Positions 1-8,960 of a stretch of DNA of 64,000 nt are shown here, piece after piece (the stretch's first letter is position 1; every line of letters starts with the position of its first letter). The stretch is from JAEXNA01 sp037189585. GTDB taxonomy: Bacteria > Vulcanimicrobiota > Xenobia > Xenobiales > JADMJV01. The stretch lies in the NCBI GenBank assembly GCA_037189585.1, contig JBBCJA010000025.1, positions 1-64,000 of the forward strand, given 5' to 3'. The notes below the pieces were generated by a model. It ran no database searches. It was not told where the DNA came from and saw only the letters and a program-made list of their open reading frames with translations. The position numbers and the translations under genes are program-made.

Positions 1-1
1 T

Positions 2-142
2 CGCTCGATCTTTTACGGAGTGGATGGCACAGGCATGGTACCTTTTGAAGGACTTCTGACTCCGGAAGAGGTTTGGGACGTGGTCCACTTCGTCCGCTCG
101 CGACAACGAAAGCTTGAAGCGTCCTCTCCACCACAGCCCTAA
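2..142 (+). CDS. cytochrome c-type protein, C-terminal fragment (partial)
   Basis: Only the last 46 codons lie in the window, and the gene begins upstream of base 1. The frame reads GTGMVPFEGLLTPEEVW and then WDVVHFVRSRQ before the TAA stop at 140-142. In class I cytochrome c domains the methionine of a G-x-M-x-x-[FY] segment is the sixth haem ligand, and the following LTPEEVWxxVxFVRS helix is the usual C-terminal packing helix, so this is very probably the end of a haem c domain, alone or fused to something larger. The CxxCH haem motif would lie outside the window. Its stop codon overlaps the stop of the convergent kinase gene. A short Pro/Ser tail follows the helix. Confidence 0.7.
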   Translation, partial: RSIFYGVDGTGMVPFEGLLTPEEVWDVVHFVRSRQRKLEASSPPQP

Positions 143-1416
143 AGTCGCTCCAACTCGGCCAGCAAGGCCGTCCCGTCAGGCGGCCTGTCGCCCGGCTCCT
201 TAGCCAGCATCCGAGCCAAGAGGTCAGCGGTGGCCTGACTGACTTCGGGAGAATATTCTCTCACATCGATGGGCGTCTTGTTGAGATGGGCCATGGCAAG
301 CTCCAGCAGGGTGGATTCATCCTCAAACGGCGCCCGGCCAGCCAGCAACATGTACCAGGTGACCCCCAGGGAATAGATGTCGGAGGGTGGTGCGAGCTCT
401 TTTTCCGCGAACTGTTCCGGGCTCATGAATTCTGGGGTTCCGAGCAGCCGATTTTCCTGAGTCAGCCGACCATCTCGAGGGTCGCTGGGCCGAGCGAGTC
501 CAAAATCGACCAGCTTCACCGCTTCCTCGGTCAACAGAATATTGGAGGGCTTGATGTCGCGATGAATGACTCCGTGAGCATGAGCCGCGGCCAAGCCCAG
601 AGCTGTCTCCTTCACGACTCGCAGAGCCGCCTCGGGCGCTAGCTTGCCTTCTCGGTCCAGCCGGCTGGCCAAACTTTCTCCCTCCACGAGCTGCATGGCC
701 AGGAAATAGCGACCCTGCCACTTCCCGACTTCGTAAATCCCCACCACGTTCGGGTGATCGATCCGGGCGGCAAGTTTGGCCTCCCGGCGAAAGCGGGCCA
801 GAACCTCCGGATTCTCATCGAAATTCGCCTGCAAGATCTTAAGCGCGACTGGCCGATCCAAGGCCTGGTTCATGGCCCGATAAACCTCGCCCATCGCGCC
901 TTTGCCCAGGATTCCCTTCAAGCGATACGGGCCAAGTATCGTACCGGGCTGAAGATCGATCACCTCAGTCAAAACTTCGCCCGTTCCCCTACCGGAAAGG
1001 TCCGGAACCTCCACCACCTCATGCCCGGCCGCGAACCGCAAAAGGCTCTGAGCTCGGATACGCGCCTCGGTGACGGCGAGATCGATCGGTTTGGTCACAT
1101 AGTCGTTGGCCCCACCGGCGAAAGCGGCGACCACGTCCGGGCTCTCGTCCCGGGCGGAAATCATGATGACGGGAAGTTCCGTTTGAGTGAACCGCTCGCG
1201 CACTTTAGCCAGAACCTCCAAACCGTTGAGTCCGGGCATCTCGATGTCCAATAGCAGCAGATCGAAACGCCCGCTCAAAGCCAGCTCCAGGGCTTCATGC
1301 CCGTCGCCGGCCTGCTCCACATGGTAGCCGCAGTTGGTCAGATGCAAGCTGAGCACCGCCCGGCCGGTCTTGTAGTCGTCGGCGATCAGAAGGCGGACAG
1401 AATGATGCTGTTGCAC
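139..1416 (-). CDS. response-regulator receiver domain fused to Ser/Thr protein kinase
   Basis: A 425-residue cytoplasmic signalling protein. Residues 7-125 form a CheY-like receiver with the acidic pocket DD13-14, phospho-acceptor D57 (LLLLD), S87 and K109 (TKP). Residues 164-425 form a Hanks-type kinase with glycine loop GKGAMGEV (171-178), catalytic lysine K193, HRDIKPSN (285-292) and DFG (304-306). All catalytic residues are present, so it should be active. There is no membrane segment, unlike most bacterial PknB-type kinases. The inference is that a histidine kinase or phosphotransfer protein switches Ser/Thr phosphorylation through the N-terminal domain. The start is GTG, two bases after the TAA of the upstream acyl-CoA dehydrogenase-like gene, so the two are probably co-translated. 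A PP2C-type phosphatase lies at 15.2-16.0 kb, but a link is not shown. Confidence 0.9.
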   Translation of the reverse strand: MQQHHSVRLLIADDYKTGRAVLSLHLTNCGYHVEQAGDGHEALELALSGRFDLLLLDIEMPGLNGLEVLAKVRERFTQTELPVIMISARDESPDVVAAFAGGANDYVTKPIDLAVTEARIRAQSLLRFAAGHEVVEVPDLSGRGTGEVLTEVIDLQPGTILGPYRLKGILGKGAMGEVYRAMNQALDRPVALKILQANFDENPEVLARFRREAKLAARIDHPNVVGIYEVGKWQGRYFLAMQLVEGESLASRLDREGKLAPEAALRVVKETALGLAAAHAHGVIHRDIKPSNILLTEEAVKLVDFGLARPSDPRDGRLTQENRLLGTPEFMSPEQFAEKELAPPSDIYSLGVTWYMLLAGRAPFEDESTLLELAMAHLNKTPIDVREYSPEVSQATADLLARMLAKEPGDRPPDGTALLAELERL

Positions 1417-1418
1417 TG

Positions 1419-2411
1419 TTAGTAGGAATCGACGTTGCCCAGTCGGTCTCCTATAGCGAGGTTGGCTACCATAGCTTCCCGTAGCTCCCTCGTGGTTTGT
1501 GTCGTCGCGTAAAACGAGGCCTCTCTGGCCAGGCGCCCGACCGGATGGTCGATAGCGTGAGCTCGCCCTCCCACCGTGACCAGAGCCGCCCCAACGGCAC
1601 TACCGGCAAGACTGAGAGCTTGCAATCGCAAGGTTGTGGCGGTGGTCCAGGTTGGCTCTAGTTCCCAACGGTCCATCTTTTGATGCTGGCGCTCCAAGTG
1701 GTCAAGCAGCGCTTGCCTGGCGCTGTCCGGCAGGAACACCGCGCAGGCCCTGGCGACGCCCAGAGAGCGGGCCGACTGCATGACGGTGGCGTGCATATCC
1801 GCATGATTCATGCTGGATGCGTCATTTTCTAGGACGACCTCGGACCGTCGGACGGTGACCTCCTGGAGTCCCAGAGTCGCGGTCGCGGTGGCGTTCATCA
1901 CGGCAAGCCGAGGTGGTGTCCCGACCGAAACTCCGGGAACGTCCAGGCCCACGAGCGCCATCAAGAATCTCTCCTCTGAAGTCGCACCAGCGAGCAAGAG
2001 CTTTTCCATCAACCCCACTCCGGAAAACCACGGCCCTAACCCGCTGTAGACCAGCTCCTCACCGCACTCCGCGACTCTCACCGGTGAGGGGCTACGACGC
2101 AGATGGGCAAAACAGATCCCGATCCATTCCCGGCCTGTTTCGGCCGCGGGATAAAGGGGATGTCCAGCCTGCAAGAGTCGTCGGCACGAGGCTTCGTGTT
2201 GGCTGGCCAAAAACGCCGTCGTTCCGCATGCCGAGGACAGATGGTCGAGCAGGCGGCGGCGCTCGGCCGCATCGGCTCGGGCCGTGGTGGCGAAGTAGCC
2301 GGCTTGAGCTAAAAGCTCCAGCTGTCCTTTAGGGGGCGTGACGGAAAGGTCGACTTCCGTCGCGTTCGCTCGTATCTGGTGGCAGACATCCACCAAATCG
2401 TCAATCGTCAT
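1419..2411 (-). CDS. acyl-CoA dehydrogenase-like protein
   Basis: A protein of 330 residues, shorter than the roughly 380 usual for acyl-CoA dehydrogenases. The helical N-terminal part (LAQAGYFATTARADAAERR, then CGTTAFLASQHE), the middle strand region (ATATATLGLQEVTVRRSEVV) and the C-terminal helices (RSLGVARACAVFLPDSARQ) follow the family order. I could not place the catalytic glutamate or a clear FAD-contacting motif, so it may be a degenerate or repurposed member. It lies between the VIT/vWA gene (14 bases upstream in reading direction) and the receiver-kinase gene (2 bases downstream), so the three form an operon on the minus strand. The ATG start has only a weak ribosome-binding site. 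The fold is fairly likely; the reaction is unknown. Confidence 0.6.
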   Translation of the reverse strand: MTIDDLVDVCHQIRANATEVDLSVTPPKGQLELLAQAGYFATTARADAAERRRLLDHLSSACGTTAFLASQHEASCRRLLQAGHPLYPAAETGREWIGICFAHLRRSPSPVRVAECGEELVYSGLGPWFSGVGLMEKLLLAGATSEERFLMALVGLDVPGVSVGTPPRLAVMNATATATLGLQEVTVRRSEVVLENDASSMNHADMHATVMQSARSLGVARACAVFLPDSARQALLDHLERQHQKMDRWELEPTWTTATTLRLQALSLAGSAVGAALVTVGGRAHAIDHPVGRLAREASFYATTQTTRELREAMVANLAIGDRLGNVDSY

Positions 2412-2425
2412 GGATTTTACGTATG

Positions 2426-5400
2426 TTAGGCAGCCGCCAGGTCGCGTCGACGTAGAGCGTCGAGAGCCAGGGCCACGTCCTCACTTTTCACCGGGCGGAA
2501 AGTTGGCGGTAGTCCGGGCCTGTGCATCAGGTCGAGCACTTCCAGTCCTCGCTGCTCGAGAACCTCGGTGATAAAGCGCACCTGCTCTTCAAGATCCGCC
2601 GCGTCCAGAGCCTGTCGGTTCTCGGCGTAGATCTCCGCGACATACTGAGCCAGGCGTTGACGGTCGAGCTCTCGATCGGCCAATCCGGAAACAAGCTCTA
2701 TCAAAAGCCACGATTCGTCCAAGGCTACGTACAGTCCACCCGTGACTTTCGCCACCGTCTCGAAGACCGCTTCGGCACCTCGGAAATTTCGAATCCCGCG
2801 GCAGCCCACCGTATGAACGGTAATACCCATCTCTCGACAGCCTTCGGCCTGAGTGTACCAGTGGCGTCCACAAGGGCAGCCCTCGGGGAATCCATCGCCC
2901 TCGGGTTCCACTCCGTGAGGAGGTGCATCCCCGACCATCACCACCAGACGGGCGGCCTCGCCATCCCAGTCCAGGTTCAACAGGTCGTGCAGTCCATCGG
3001 TGACGGCCTCCGGACCGTCTCCCCCACCGCTGGCTCGCATCCGTTGCACCGCGGCCGAAATCTCGTTCCAGTCGGAAGTCAAAGGCAGAACTCTGGTCAC
3101 GAAGGTCGCATCCTGGGGCGGATGGTCGCGGAAGGTCACCAGACCAAGCCGGAGCTCGGTGCACAGAGGAGAGCTACGCAAGACATTGATCAGCTCAAGC
3201 AAACGCTCTTGAACTTCCTGAATGTAGGGCCCCATGCTGCCCGTCTCGTCTATCAAAAAGACCAGATCGAGACGGCCAACGACGAGTTCCCGAGCTCTCG
3301 CCAGCTCCTCGGCGGAATAGAGAGCACGCTCTTTGTTGCCGGTAAGGCCAACCGGAGTTTGCAGGTTCTGACCCCTAGGCGGAGGTGGGGAGGGAATCGT
3401 CCACGAGCTGCAGGACCGCTTCGGAGGGGCGGAAGAGGCGGGAGGTTTATCATCGAAGAGGCCATGAACCGGCTCGTCCTCGCCCGAAAAGAGGCCTTCG
3501 ATGACGTAGTGGTCGACATCGAAGTTGCCATCCCCGGCGGAGGACGCACCGTCGTCGTCAAAGAGGCCTTCGGAGACGCTCAAATCCGGAGCAGCGGCGA
3601 AGGACTCGCTGTCGTCAAAGAGACTACTTTCGGAGACTGGGGAGAAAGCCGGTTCGGGAGCGGTCTCGCCGACCGCTCCGAAGAGGTCGCCGCCATCCGG
3701 GAAAGGCTCTTCGAAAACGCAATCGTCATCGACGTAAGCCTCTGGACTTGGCGATGGAGGTAGTGGCGGCGAGGCGCTTCTTAGCACCACAGTCTCGGGG
3801 AAACTCCTAGCCCCCAACATCGGGCGGTGGCCCAAAGTAGGCTTCTCCGAAGCAAAGGTTCGAGACACCAACCCCTTGCGTTCAGAGCGCGCTGAGTCAA
3901 GGGTACTCAGGCGCACCGGGCGGTCGGCCGGCGCGCTCTCGGCTCTCGGAGCCGATCTGGTCGCCGAGCGCCTCAGGCCGATGTCGGGTCCAACAGATTC
4001 CGCCGCGTCCACCGTGTGGGATGGTCCCTCGGGATCCACCGTCACCTCCTGGTCATCGGCCACCAACGCGGTGTACGGACTCATCAAGTGGTGCTTCAAG
4101 GCCAATCCCAGAGTCTCCAGGCGAACCTCGCTGAGACGCTCGGGATGGCGGACCAGTTGGTCCTGCAGCTCCTCGATCCTCTCACGAGCCCACACGCGCT
4201 CGATCCCGGGAGCTTCCTGGCTGTACTCGGGAAGGGTCAACCCCACCTCTTGCAAAAACGGTGTCCCGTCCGCGTTCGTCCCACGCACGCGTAGGGTGGC
4301 TGGGCCCTCACCGATGAATCGTCCGGTCAGTCTCAGAATCTGTCCAGAGAAAAGTTCGCGGCCGCCCCTGGGATAGATGTCCATCCCCTGCCCTTGCCCG
4401 CTCTCCACCTCCACCGTGACATTGGAGAGGATCGGGGCGGCCTGGGCCACTCTTTGGGCGAAACGCTCCAGCAGATGGGCCTCCCCACCCTGACTGACCT
4501 CAAAGGCGCCCCGGCCAAAACGAGCCAGCTTGTCGATCAGGTATCGGTTGGGCGTATTGCCCACACCCATCACGTAGAGTCTGGTGTCCTTGAGCCACTT
4601 GGGCAGTTCGCGCAGCAGCCGTCCCTCGTTTCCAACGGCACCGTCGGTGATCAAGACCGCGACCCGAGCTCGTCCATTTCCGGTCTCGGACCCCGCGGCG
4701 CGGAGCGCGACCTCAAGCTCGGTTCCTCCTTTGACCTTCTGTCCCTCGAGAAACTCCAGCGCGCGGACTTTGGAAGTCTCGTCGCAGGGCAACCACTCGG
4801 ACGAGAGTTCCAAAAGCTCGTGATGAAACGCGATCAGACGGAACCGGTCCGAAGGAGAAAGCTTGGAAAGGCAACTAGAAACAGCCTCCACAGCGGCCGT
4901 CAATCGACCAACCGAGGCCGAGAGATCGACCAAGAAAACGACGTCCTTACCTTCCGTGGTCTTCTCCTCCGGCTGGACCCTTTGATACACGCCGCAGTAG
5001 TCGCACTGCCAAGCATGACCTAATCCCGGAATCTCCGAGACCGCCTCTTTCGAACCCATGGGCGCTCCACAGTTGCCGCAACTATAGCCCTCCACGTTGG
5101 TGGTTTCCTGGGCTCCGAGCGCGACTGGGGCGGGGATGGTCAGGGCAAAAGTTCCGGGTTTGTCGAGGGCCCGCTCGTACCACACTTGTGGAAGTAGTCC
5201 CCGGTTCTGACAAGGCCAGACCAAAACGAAATCACGATTAGCGACTTTCTCCTCTGGGTCCAGGCTAACCCGAAAGCGGTCACCGTGAGTCTCGACTTTC
5301 ACCGCGTGAGAAGGGGAATAAGGAGCCGTCCGGCCGTCCACGGCCCTGAGCTCGAACTCGAGTGACACCGGACTCTGGCGCTCGGTCGATCGCGGGCGTG

Positions 5401-5932
5401 GGGGCCGGATCCGAGCGCCGTCCGCGACCTCGGTCGTTCCATGTCCCTCCGGCATGCCGGAATAGTAACGTTCGGAAGCCACCATCGGAAAAGCGAAACG
5501 CCACTCGCCGAAATCGTAAGCCACCGGTTCCTGATACTCCATCAAGACCTCGATGGTCGCGCCAGCGGAGATGTTGGCCACGGATAGAGTGAAGAGGTTC
5601 GGTCGCTCTTGCTCTAAAAGGGTGGCGGCGCGGCCTTCCGAGCGGGCCTTCTCGTAAACCCGGCGGGCCTCTTCCTTCTCTTTGACCACCGCCTTGACCA
5701 CCCGATCGGCGATGCGAAACTCCATACGGAAGACGGAGCCTTGATGGGGAAGCGGAAAGAGATAAGTGGCCTCTAAAGTCTCGTTTGTAGGGTTACGAAA
5801 ACTTTGCCGCACCTCCACCTGGGCCAGCGGTCCTCGGACCGAGGCTTTGACTTTCGTCCATTCCAGGGGAAGAACGCGCCCGTCGAGCGTCTGTAGAGTG
5901 CCTTCACTAATTCTGGGTTCAGTGGCTTGCAT
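2426..5932 (-). CDS. VIT domain / zinc-ribbon / double von Willebrand A protein
   Basis: About 1168 residues with the ATG at 5930-5932. The frame is open further upstream into the preceding gene, but the VIT domain begins just after this ATG. VIT domain at about 5-140. A CxxC-CxxC zinc ribbon (C285, C288, C310, C313) precedes the first vWA domain (about 330-500, MIDAS DLSAS). Then follows the YTALV segment typical of inter-alpha-trypsin-type vWA proteins, a long Ser/Pro/acidic linker (about 640-860) holding several GLFDD-like motifs, and a second vWA domain (about 886-1080, MIDAS DETGSMG). No signal peptide or membrane helix is visible at this start, so it is probably cytoplasmic and probably a scaffold that binds partners through its metal sites. 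It heads the operon with the acyl-CoA dehydrogenase-like and receiver-kinase genes. Confidence 0.85.
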   Translation of the reverse strand: MQATEPRISEGTLQTLDGRVLPLEWTKVKASVRGPLAQVEVRQSFRNPTNETLEATYLFPLPHQGSVFRMEFRIADRVVKAVVKEKEEARRVYEKARSEGRAATLLEQERPNLFTLSVANISAGATIEVLMEYQEPVAYDFGEWRFAFPMVASERYYSGMPEGHGTTEVADGARIRPPRPRSTERQSPVSLEFELRAVDGRTAPYSPSHAVKVETHGDRFRVSLDPEEKVANRDFVLVWPCQNRGLLPQVWYERALDKPGTFALTIPAPVALGAQETTNVEGYSCGNCGAPMGSKEAVSEIPGLGHAWQCDYCGVYQRVQPEEKTTEGKDVVFLVDLSASVGRLTAAVEAVSSCLSKLSPSDRFRLIAFHHELLELSSEWLPCDETSKVRALEFLEGQKVKGGTELEVALRAAGSETGNGRARVAVLITDGAVGNEGRLLRELPKWLKDTRLYVMGVGNTPNRYLIDKLARFGRGAFEVSQGGEAHLLERFAQRVAQAAPILSNVTVEVESGQGQGMDIYPRGGRELFSGQILRLTGRFIGEGPATLRVRGTNADGTPFLQEVGLTLPEYSQEAPGIERVWARERIEELQDQLVRHPERLSEVRLETLGLALKHHLMSPYTALVADDQEVTVDPEGPSHTVDAAESVGPDIGLRRSATRSAPRAESAPADRPVRLSTLDSARSERKGLVSRTFASEKPTLGHRPMLGARSFPETVVLRSASPPLPPSPSPEAYVDDDCVFEEPFPDGGDLFGAVGETAPEPAFSPVSESSLFDDSESFAAAPDLSVSEGLFDDDGASSAGDGNFDVDHYVIEGLFSGEDEPVHGLFDDKPPASSAPPKRSCSSWTIPSPPPPRGQNLQTPVGLTGNKERALYSAEELARARELVVGRLDLVFLIDETGSMGPYIQEVQERLLELINVLRSSPLCTELRLGLVTFRDHPPQDATFVTRVLPLTSDWNEISAAVQRMRASGGGDGPEAVTDGLHDLLNLDWDGEAARLVVMVGDAPPHGVEPEGDGFPEGCPCGRHWYTQAEGCREMGITVHTVGCRGIRNFRGAEAVFETVAKVTGGLYVALDESWLLIELVSGLADRELDRQRLAQYVAEIYAENRQALDAADLEEQVRFITEVLEQRGLEVLDLMHRPGLPPTFRPVKSEDVALALDALRRRDLAAA

Positions 5933-5975
5933 TTCCACAGCTTCGAGCTTGAAGCGATCGACCCCTTGACCAAAA

Positions 5976-7211
5976 TCAACGTGCGACGACTTGAAGACTA
6001 TGGTAGATCTCACCGCTTTGAATCTCATTAAGAAACGACTCTCCGCGCAGACGTTCCCGTGTCGGATAGCTCTTGAGATACTCGTGAGCGCGCACGACGA
6101 GCGCTCGGTCGCGCACCTTGTCGGCGGCTTCGGTGAGATCCTCAAAATAGAGAGGGTAGTCCGCTCCCAAATATTCCACCACCGGAGGTAGAGGGTTCAC
6201 CAAAATCGGCGTGGTTCTCGCGATACATTCCACAATCGCGTTGTTCGCCGAGGAGTCGTAAAGGTGAACGAAAGCCACGTTCTCGCTCAGCCAGCTATCA
6301 TACTCCTGGTTGGTTAGCCCCACCACGCGACGGACGTTGGTCCAGTCGGGAGTTCCTTCGTGGGAAAGGATCAACTGGAAAGTGTCTTCCAACCCCTGCA
6401 GACCCGAGGGCACAAGCCAGATCTTCTCATAGTCGTCATAGACCGGCAGGTCAAAAATGCTGATCAGCCGGCGCAGCCACCATCCCACCTGAATAATTTT
6501 CGGCGAGGTGTTCTTGAGGAAGCGTTCCGGATCAAATTGCGCCTCGGGAAACTCCGTGGGGTGCAAGACGACTTCCACCGGTTTCCCTGTCCTCTCGCGC
6601 AGCCAAGTCGCCAAGTATTCCGACAGAGTGTAGAACCCCCGACAGTTCGGGAGACTCTCCTGGAAGGCGGGATGACTAAGAATCTGCTCTGGAGAGCCCG
6701 TACTTAGAGGATACCAGGACGGCATCTCCAGCGGATTGTGCAGAAAGCCGACCCAGTCGCGCCGATAGGGCGGCTTTCGGCCTTCCCAACATCGGCCCGC
6801 GTAACGCGCCATGGCGAAGCTGTTTTCCAAGAAGCCGTCGAGCAGAATTCCACCTTCGTTATGCAAGGGTCTCAAATGGTGCAGCGCGTAGGCCCAGCCA
6901 CTTCGATGGTGGGAAAAGCGCCGCTGACGGCGCAGGCAGAAGCGCCCCTCCGGATGGTTCACCAACTCATTGTCGGCCAGGACCTCTTCACACAGTTCGC
7001 TCAGCATGAAGAACTCCGAGTGGTCCTTGGGATAACGCCGGCAGATCTCGAGTGACTCCTGGGCCTCGCCTTCCATCAGAAGAAGCTCCGCCAGAAGCCT
7101 CCAGGCCGGTTCGTACCCGGGCTCTTTTTCCACCACCTGCCGACAGGCGGCGATCGCGGTGGGCAGGTTGCCCTTGGCGGCCCAGGCACGAGCTAAGATA
7201 AATCCTTTCAT
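5976..7211 (-). CDS. TPR-containing glycosyltransferase-like protein
   Basis: A protein of 411 residues. The first 60 residues hold two TPR-like helical hairpins (AWAAKGNLPTAIAACRQVVE; AWRLLAELLLMEGEAQESLE). The rest resembles a GT-B-type glycosyltransferase: a central SPKIIQVGWWLRR strand region, a Asn/Glu-containing donor-site segment NNAIVECIARTTPILVNPLP, and an EYLGADYPLYFEDL helix like those that bind nucleotide sugars. The exact family and donor are not recognised. It overlaps the stop of the HprK-like gene by four bases (ATGA), so it is the last gene of the PqqD-GT2-HprK operon. A small gap separates it from the VIT/vWA gene. Confidence 0.7.
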   Translation of the reverse strand: MKGFILARAWAAKGNLPTAIAACRQVVEKEPGYEPAWRLLAELLLMEGEAQESLEICRRYPKDHSEFFMLSELCEEVLADNELVNHPEGRFCLRRQRRFSHHRSGWAYALHHLRPLHNEGGILLDGFLENSFAMARYAGRCWEGRKPPYRRDWVGFLHNPLEMPSWYPLSTGSPEQILSHPAFQESLPNCRGFYTLSEYLATWLRERTGKPVEVVLHPTEFPEAQFDPERFLKNTSPKIIQVGWWLRRLISIFDLPVYDDYEKIWLVPSGLQGLEDTFQLILSHEGTPDWTNVRRVVGLTNQEYDSWLSENVAFVHLYDSSANNAIVECIARTTPILVNPLPPVVEYLGADYPLYFEDLTEAADKVRDRALVVRAHEYLKSYPTRERLRGESFLNEIQSGEIYHSLQVVAR

Positions 7212-8281
7212 AACAAAGTTTCCAAGAGACGCGGCACCGCTTCGACATCGCTGCCCAACTCTAAAACATAGGCCGGCGCCTGCCGCAAAATCGTGGCCAT
7301 TCGCGCCAAACTGGCCTGCCCGGTGCCGGCAAGTTGAAACAGGGTTGTCGGCGCCAGGGCCAAAAGAGCCGCTGACCCGGACAATTCCTGAAGTCGACTC
7401 TCCCTGGCTTGGACCGGCGGTATGCGAGGTACGACGACCGCCTTAAGGGGAGCCTCGTTCAATACCTGTTGGGGCCGATGAGCGTGAACGTCCAGCAGAA
7501 TCTTATCTCCTTCCTCGCGTTGCCGATTCTCCACCGCGGCCGACCACTCGGGGAAACGGTCAAGGTCCATCTCTCCGACCAGTTTGGCCGTGCCGTAGAG
7601 ACACCAGATGCGCCCCTGTCCAGCCAGGCAGTAGTCGTCGGCCAGGTAGCCCATCCCGGCTCTAAGACACGACAGAGCCGTGCTGGACTTTCCCGAGCCC
7701 CCGGCCCCGGTCAGAAGTATGGCGCCGTCGGCCGAACCGACCGCCGCGGCGTGGAGATACTGCAGTCCCTGTCCTTCGGCCCACCAGTTCAGGATCGTCT
7801 GTAGTGGTGAACCCAACTCCCAATAAGGGATCTTCTTCGCGTCCTCGACCCAGTAGAGAGCCTGAGCTCTCTGTCGATCCAGGACACTCAGGATTTTGCA
7901 TGGCCCCTGACGATAGACGGTGAAAATCCTGTCGTCATTGAAACCTCTCAATTCGTGCCTGGCGTCTAGGGCCTCATAGATCGAATGATTGACGGCCGAG
8001 AAGAGAGCGCGCACCAGCAGGGGCAGATAGCGACCTTCTCCCCCACCGTCCCAAAGGGAGACAGTTAAGGAAGGAGAGGCATCGATCTGTTTCACTTTCC
8101 AAGGGCGAAGAGCTGGTACCAGGCGCTCCAAAGGCTCAGCCCCGGCACTCAGCAGACTGATCGTTTGTCCACCTAAAGCTCCGTCCCAGCGAACCTGCCC
8201 CAGCTCCGTCTCGGCCTGACGATACGTCCGAGAGAGAATGTCAAAAAACTCGACTCGTTCCTGTTCCACAGTGAAGGTCAA
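7208..8281 (-). CDS. HPr kinase-like P-loop protein (HprK-type fold)
   Basis: A protein of 357 residues. The C-terminal half has a P-loop GAGGSGKSS (192-200) followed by GYLADDYCL (211-219), a pairing typical of HprK-like kinases found beside PqqD proteins and nucleotidyltransferases in peptide- and polysaccharide-modification loci rather than of the sugar-regulatory HPr kinase. The N-terminal 170 residues are less conserved. It overlaps the GT2 gene by four bases at the start (TTG inside TTGA) and the TPR-glycosyltransferase gene by four at the end. The start could instead be the GTG four codons downstream. Related proteins phosphorylate a peptide residue in some lasso-peptide systems; that this one does so is inference. 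Confidence 0.75.
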   Translation of the reverse strand: MTFTVEQERVEFFDILSRTYRQAETELGQVRWDGALGGQTISLLSAGAEPLERLVPALRPWKVKQIDASPSLTVSLWDGGGEGRYLPLLVRALFSAVNHSIYEALDARHELRGFNDDRIFTVYRQGPCKILSVLDRQRAQALYWVEDAKKIPYWELGSPLQTILNWWAEGQGLQYLHAAAVGSADGAILLTGAGGSGKSSTALSCLRAGMGYLADDYCLAGQGRIWCLYGTAKLVGEMDLDRFPEWSAAVENRQREEGDKILLDVHAHRPQQVLNEAPLKAVVVPRIPPVQARESRLQELSGSAALLALAPTTLFQLAGTGQASLARMATILRQAPAYVLELGSDVEAVPRLLETLL

Positions 8282-8949
8282 GTTAGAGACTCCTGAACCT
8301 GACGACGCCTTCGCAAGGCGGCCAGGACGACCTTGGCATAGTCTTGCCTGGCCTCCGGCTTCAAGCGACCCGAGTTGTGAGCGTGCAAGCGGCGCCGAAG
8401 AACCAGTTCCGGTAAGAGCGCGAAACGCGCCCCGTTCTCTTGCGCCCGCAAAACCCAGTCGACAAATTCCGCTGCCCGATACTCGGGGGTGAAGAGCCCC
8501 GTTCTTTCAAAAACTGAACGCCTCACCATAAAAGTCCCAGGCAGCTGGGCCTGCTGACGACGCGAATCGTGCGGGAATACCCCAGGAGGGTCGCTAAACT
8601 GCTCCGCCTCTCCAAAAACTCCATCGAATTCCGGTCGCGAGGACAGATAGTTCCATCCGGCGGTCAAGCGGCCCGGCAACATCAAGTCGTCAGCATCCAT
8701 GAAGGCCAGCCACTCTCCGAGTGCCGCCTTGACTCCAAGATTTCTCGCCGCGCTGGCGCCCAGATTGTCCTGACGAAAGCATTGTACCCGCGGAAACTCT
8801 CGAGCTATCTCGAGAGTCCCATCAGTGGACCCGTCGTCGATGAGCAAAATCTCCCTCACGGGAGAAACGCTGGCGAGAACGCTCTCAAGGCATGCTCGAA
8901 GATACTTTTCCCCGTTATAGACTGGAATAATAACGCTAATATCGAGCAT
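8278..8949 (-). CDS. family 2 glycosyltransferase
   Basis: A protein of 223 residues starting at the ATG at 8947-8949 (MLDISVIIPVYNGEKYL), 11 bases after the stop of the PqqD-like gene. GT-A fold motifs in order: VIIPVYNGEKYL, ILLIDDGSTDGT, LGASAARNLGV, and FMDADD, the DxD-type metal and nucleotide-sugar site. The catalytic domain makes up nearly the whole protein, with no membrane helix, so it is a soluble enzyme that probably adds one sugar. Acceptor and donor cannot be read from sequence. Tight overlap with the HprK-like gene suggests both act on the same product. Confidence 0.9.
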   Translation of the reverse strand: MLDISVIIPVYNGEKYLRACLESVLASVSPVREILLIDDGSTDGTLEIAREFPRVQCFRQDNLGASAARNLGVKAALGEWLAFMDADDLMLPGRLTAGWNYLSSRPEFDGVFGEAEQFSDPPGVFPHDSRRQQAQLPGTFMVRRSVFERTGLFTPEYRAAEFVDWVLRAQENGARFALLPELVLRRRLHAHNSGRLKPEARQDYAKVVLAALRRRRQVQESLT

Positions 8950-8960
8950 ATTCAGCGACT

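Noticed and set aside
286..642. 118-residue plus-strand frame opposite the kinase gene
   Set aside because: It is the antisense of the strong kinase gene; composition and motifs come from the minus strand.
2522..3763. 413-codon plus-strand frame within the VIT/vWA gene
   Set aside because: It is an antisense shadow created by GC-rich codons of a gene with clear vWA motifs; no domain is seen in the plus frame.
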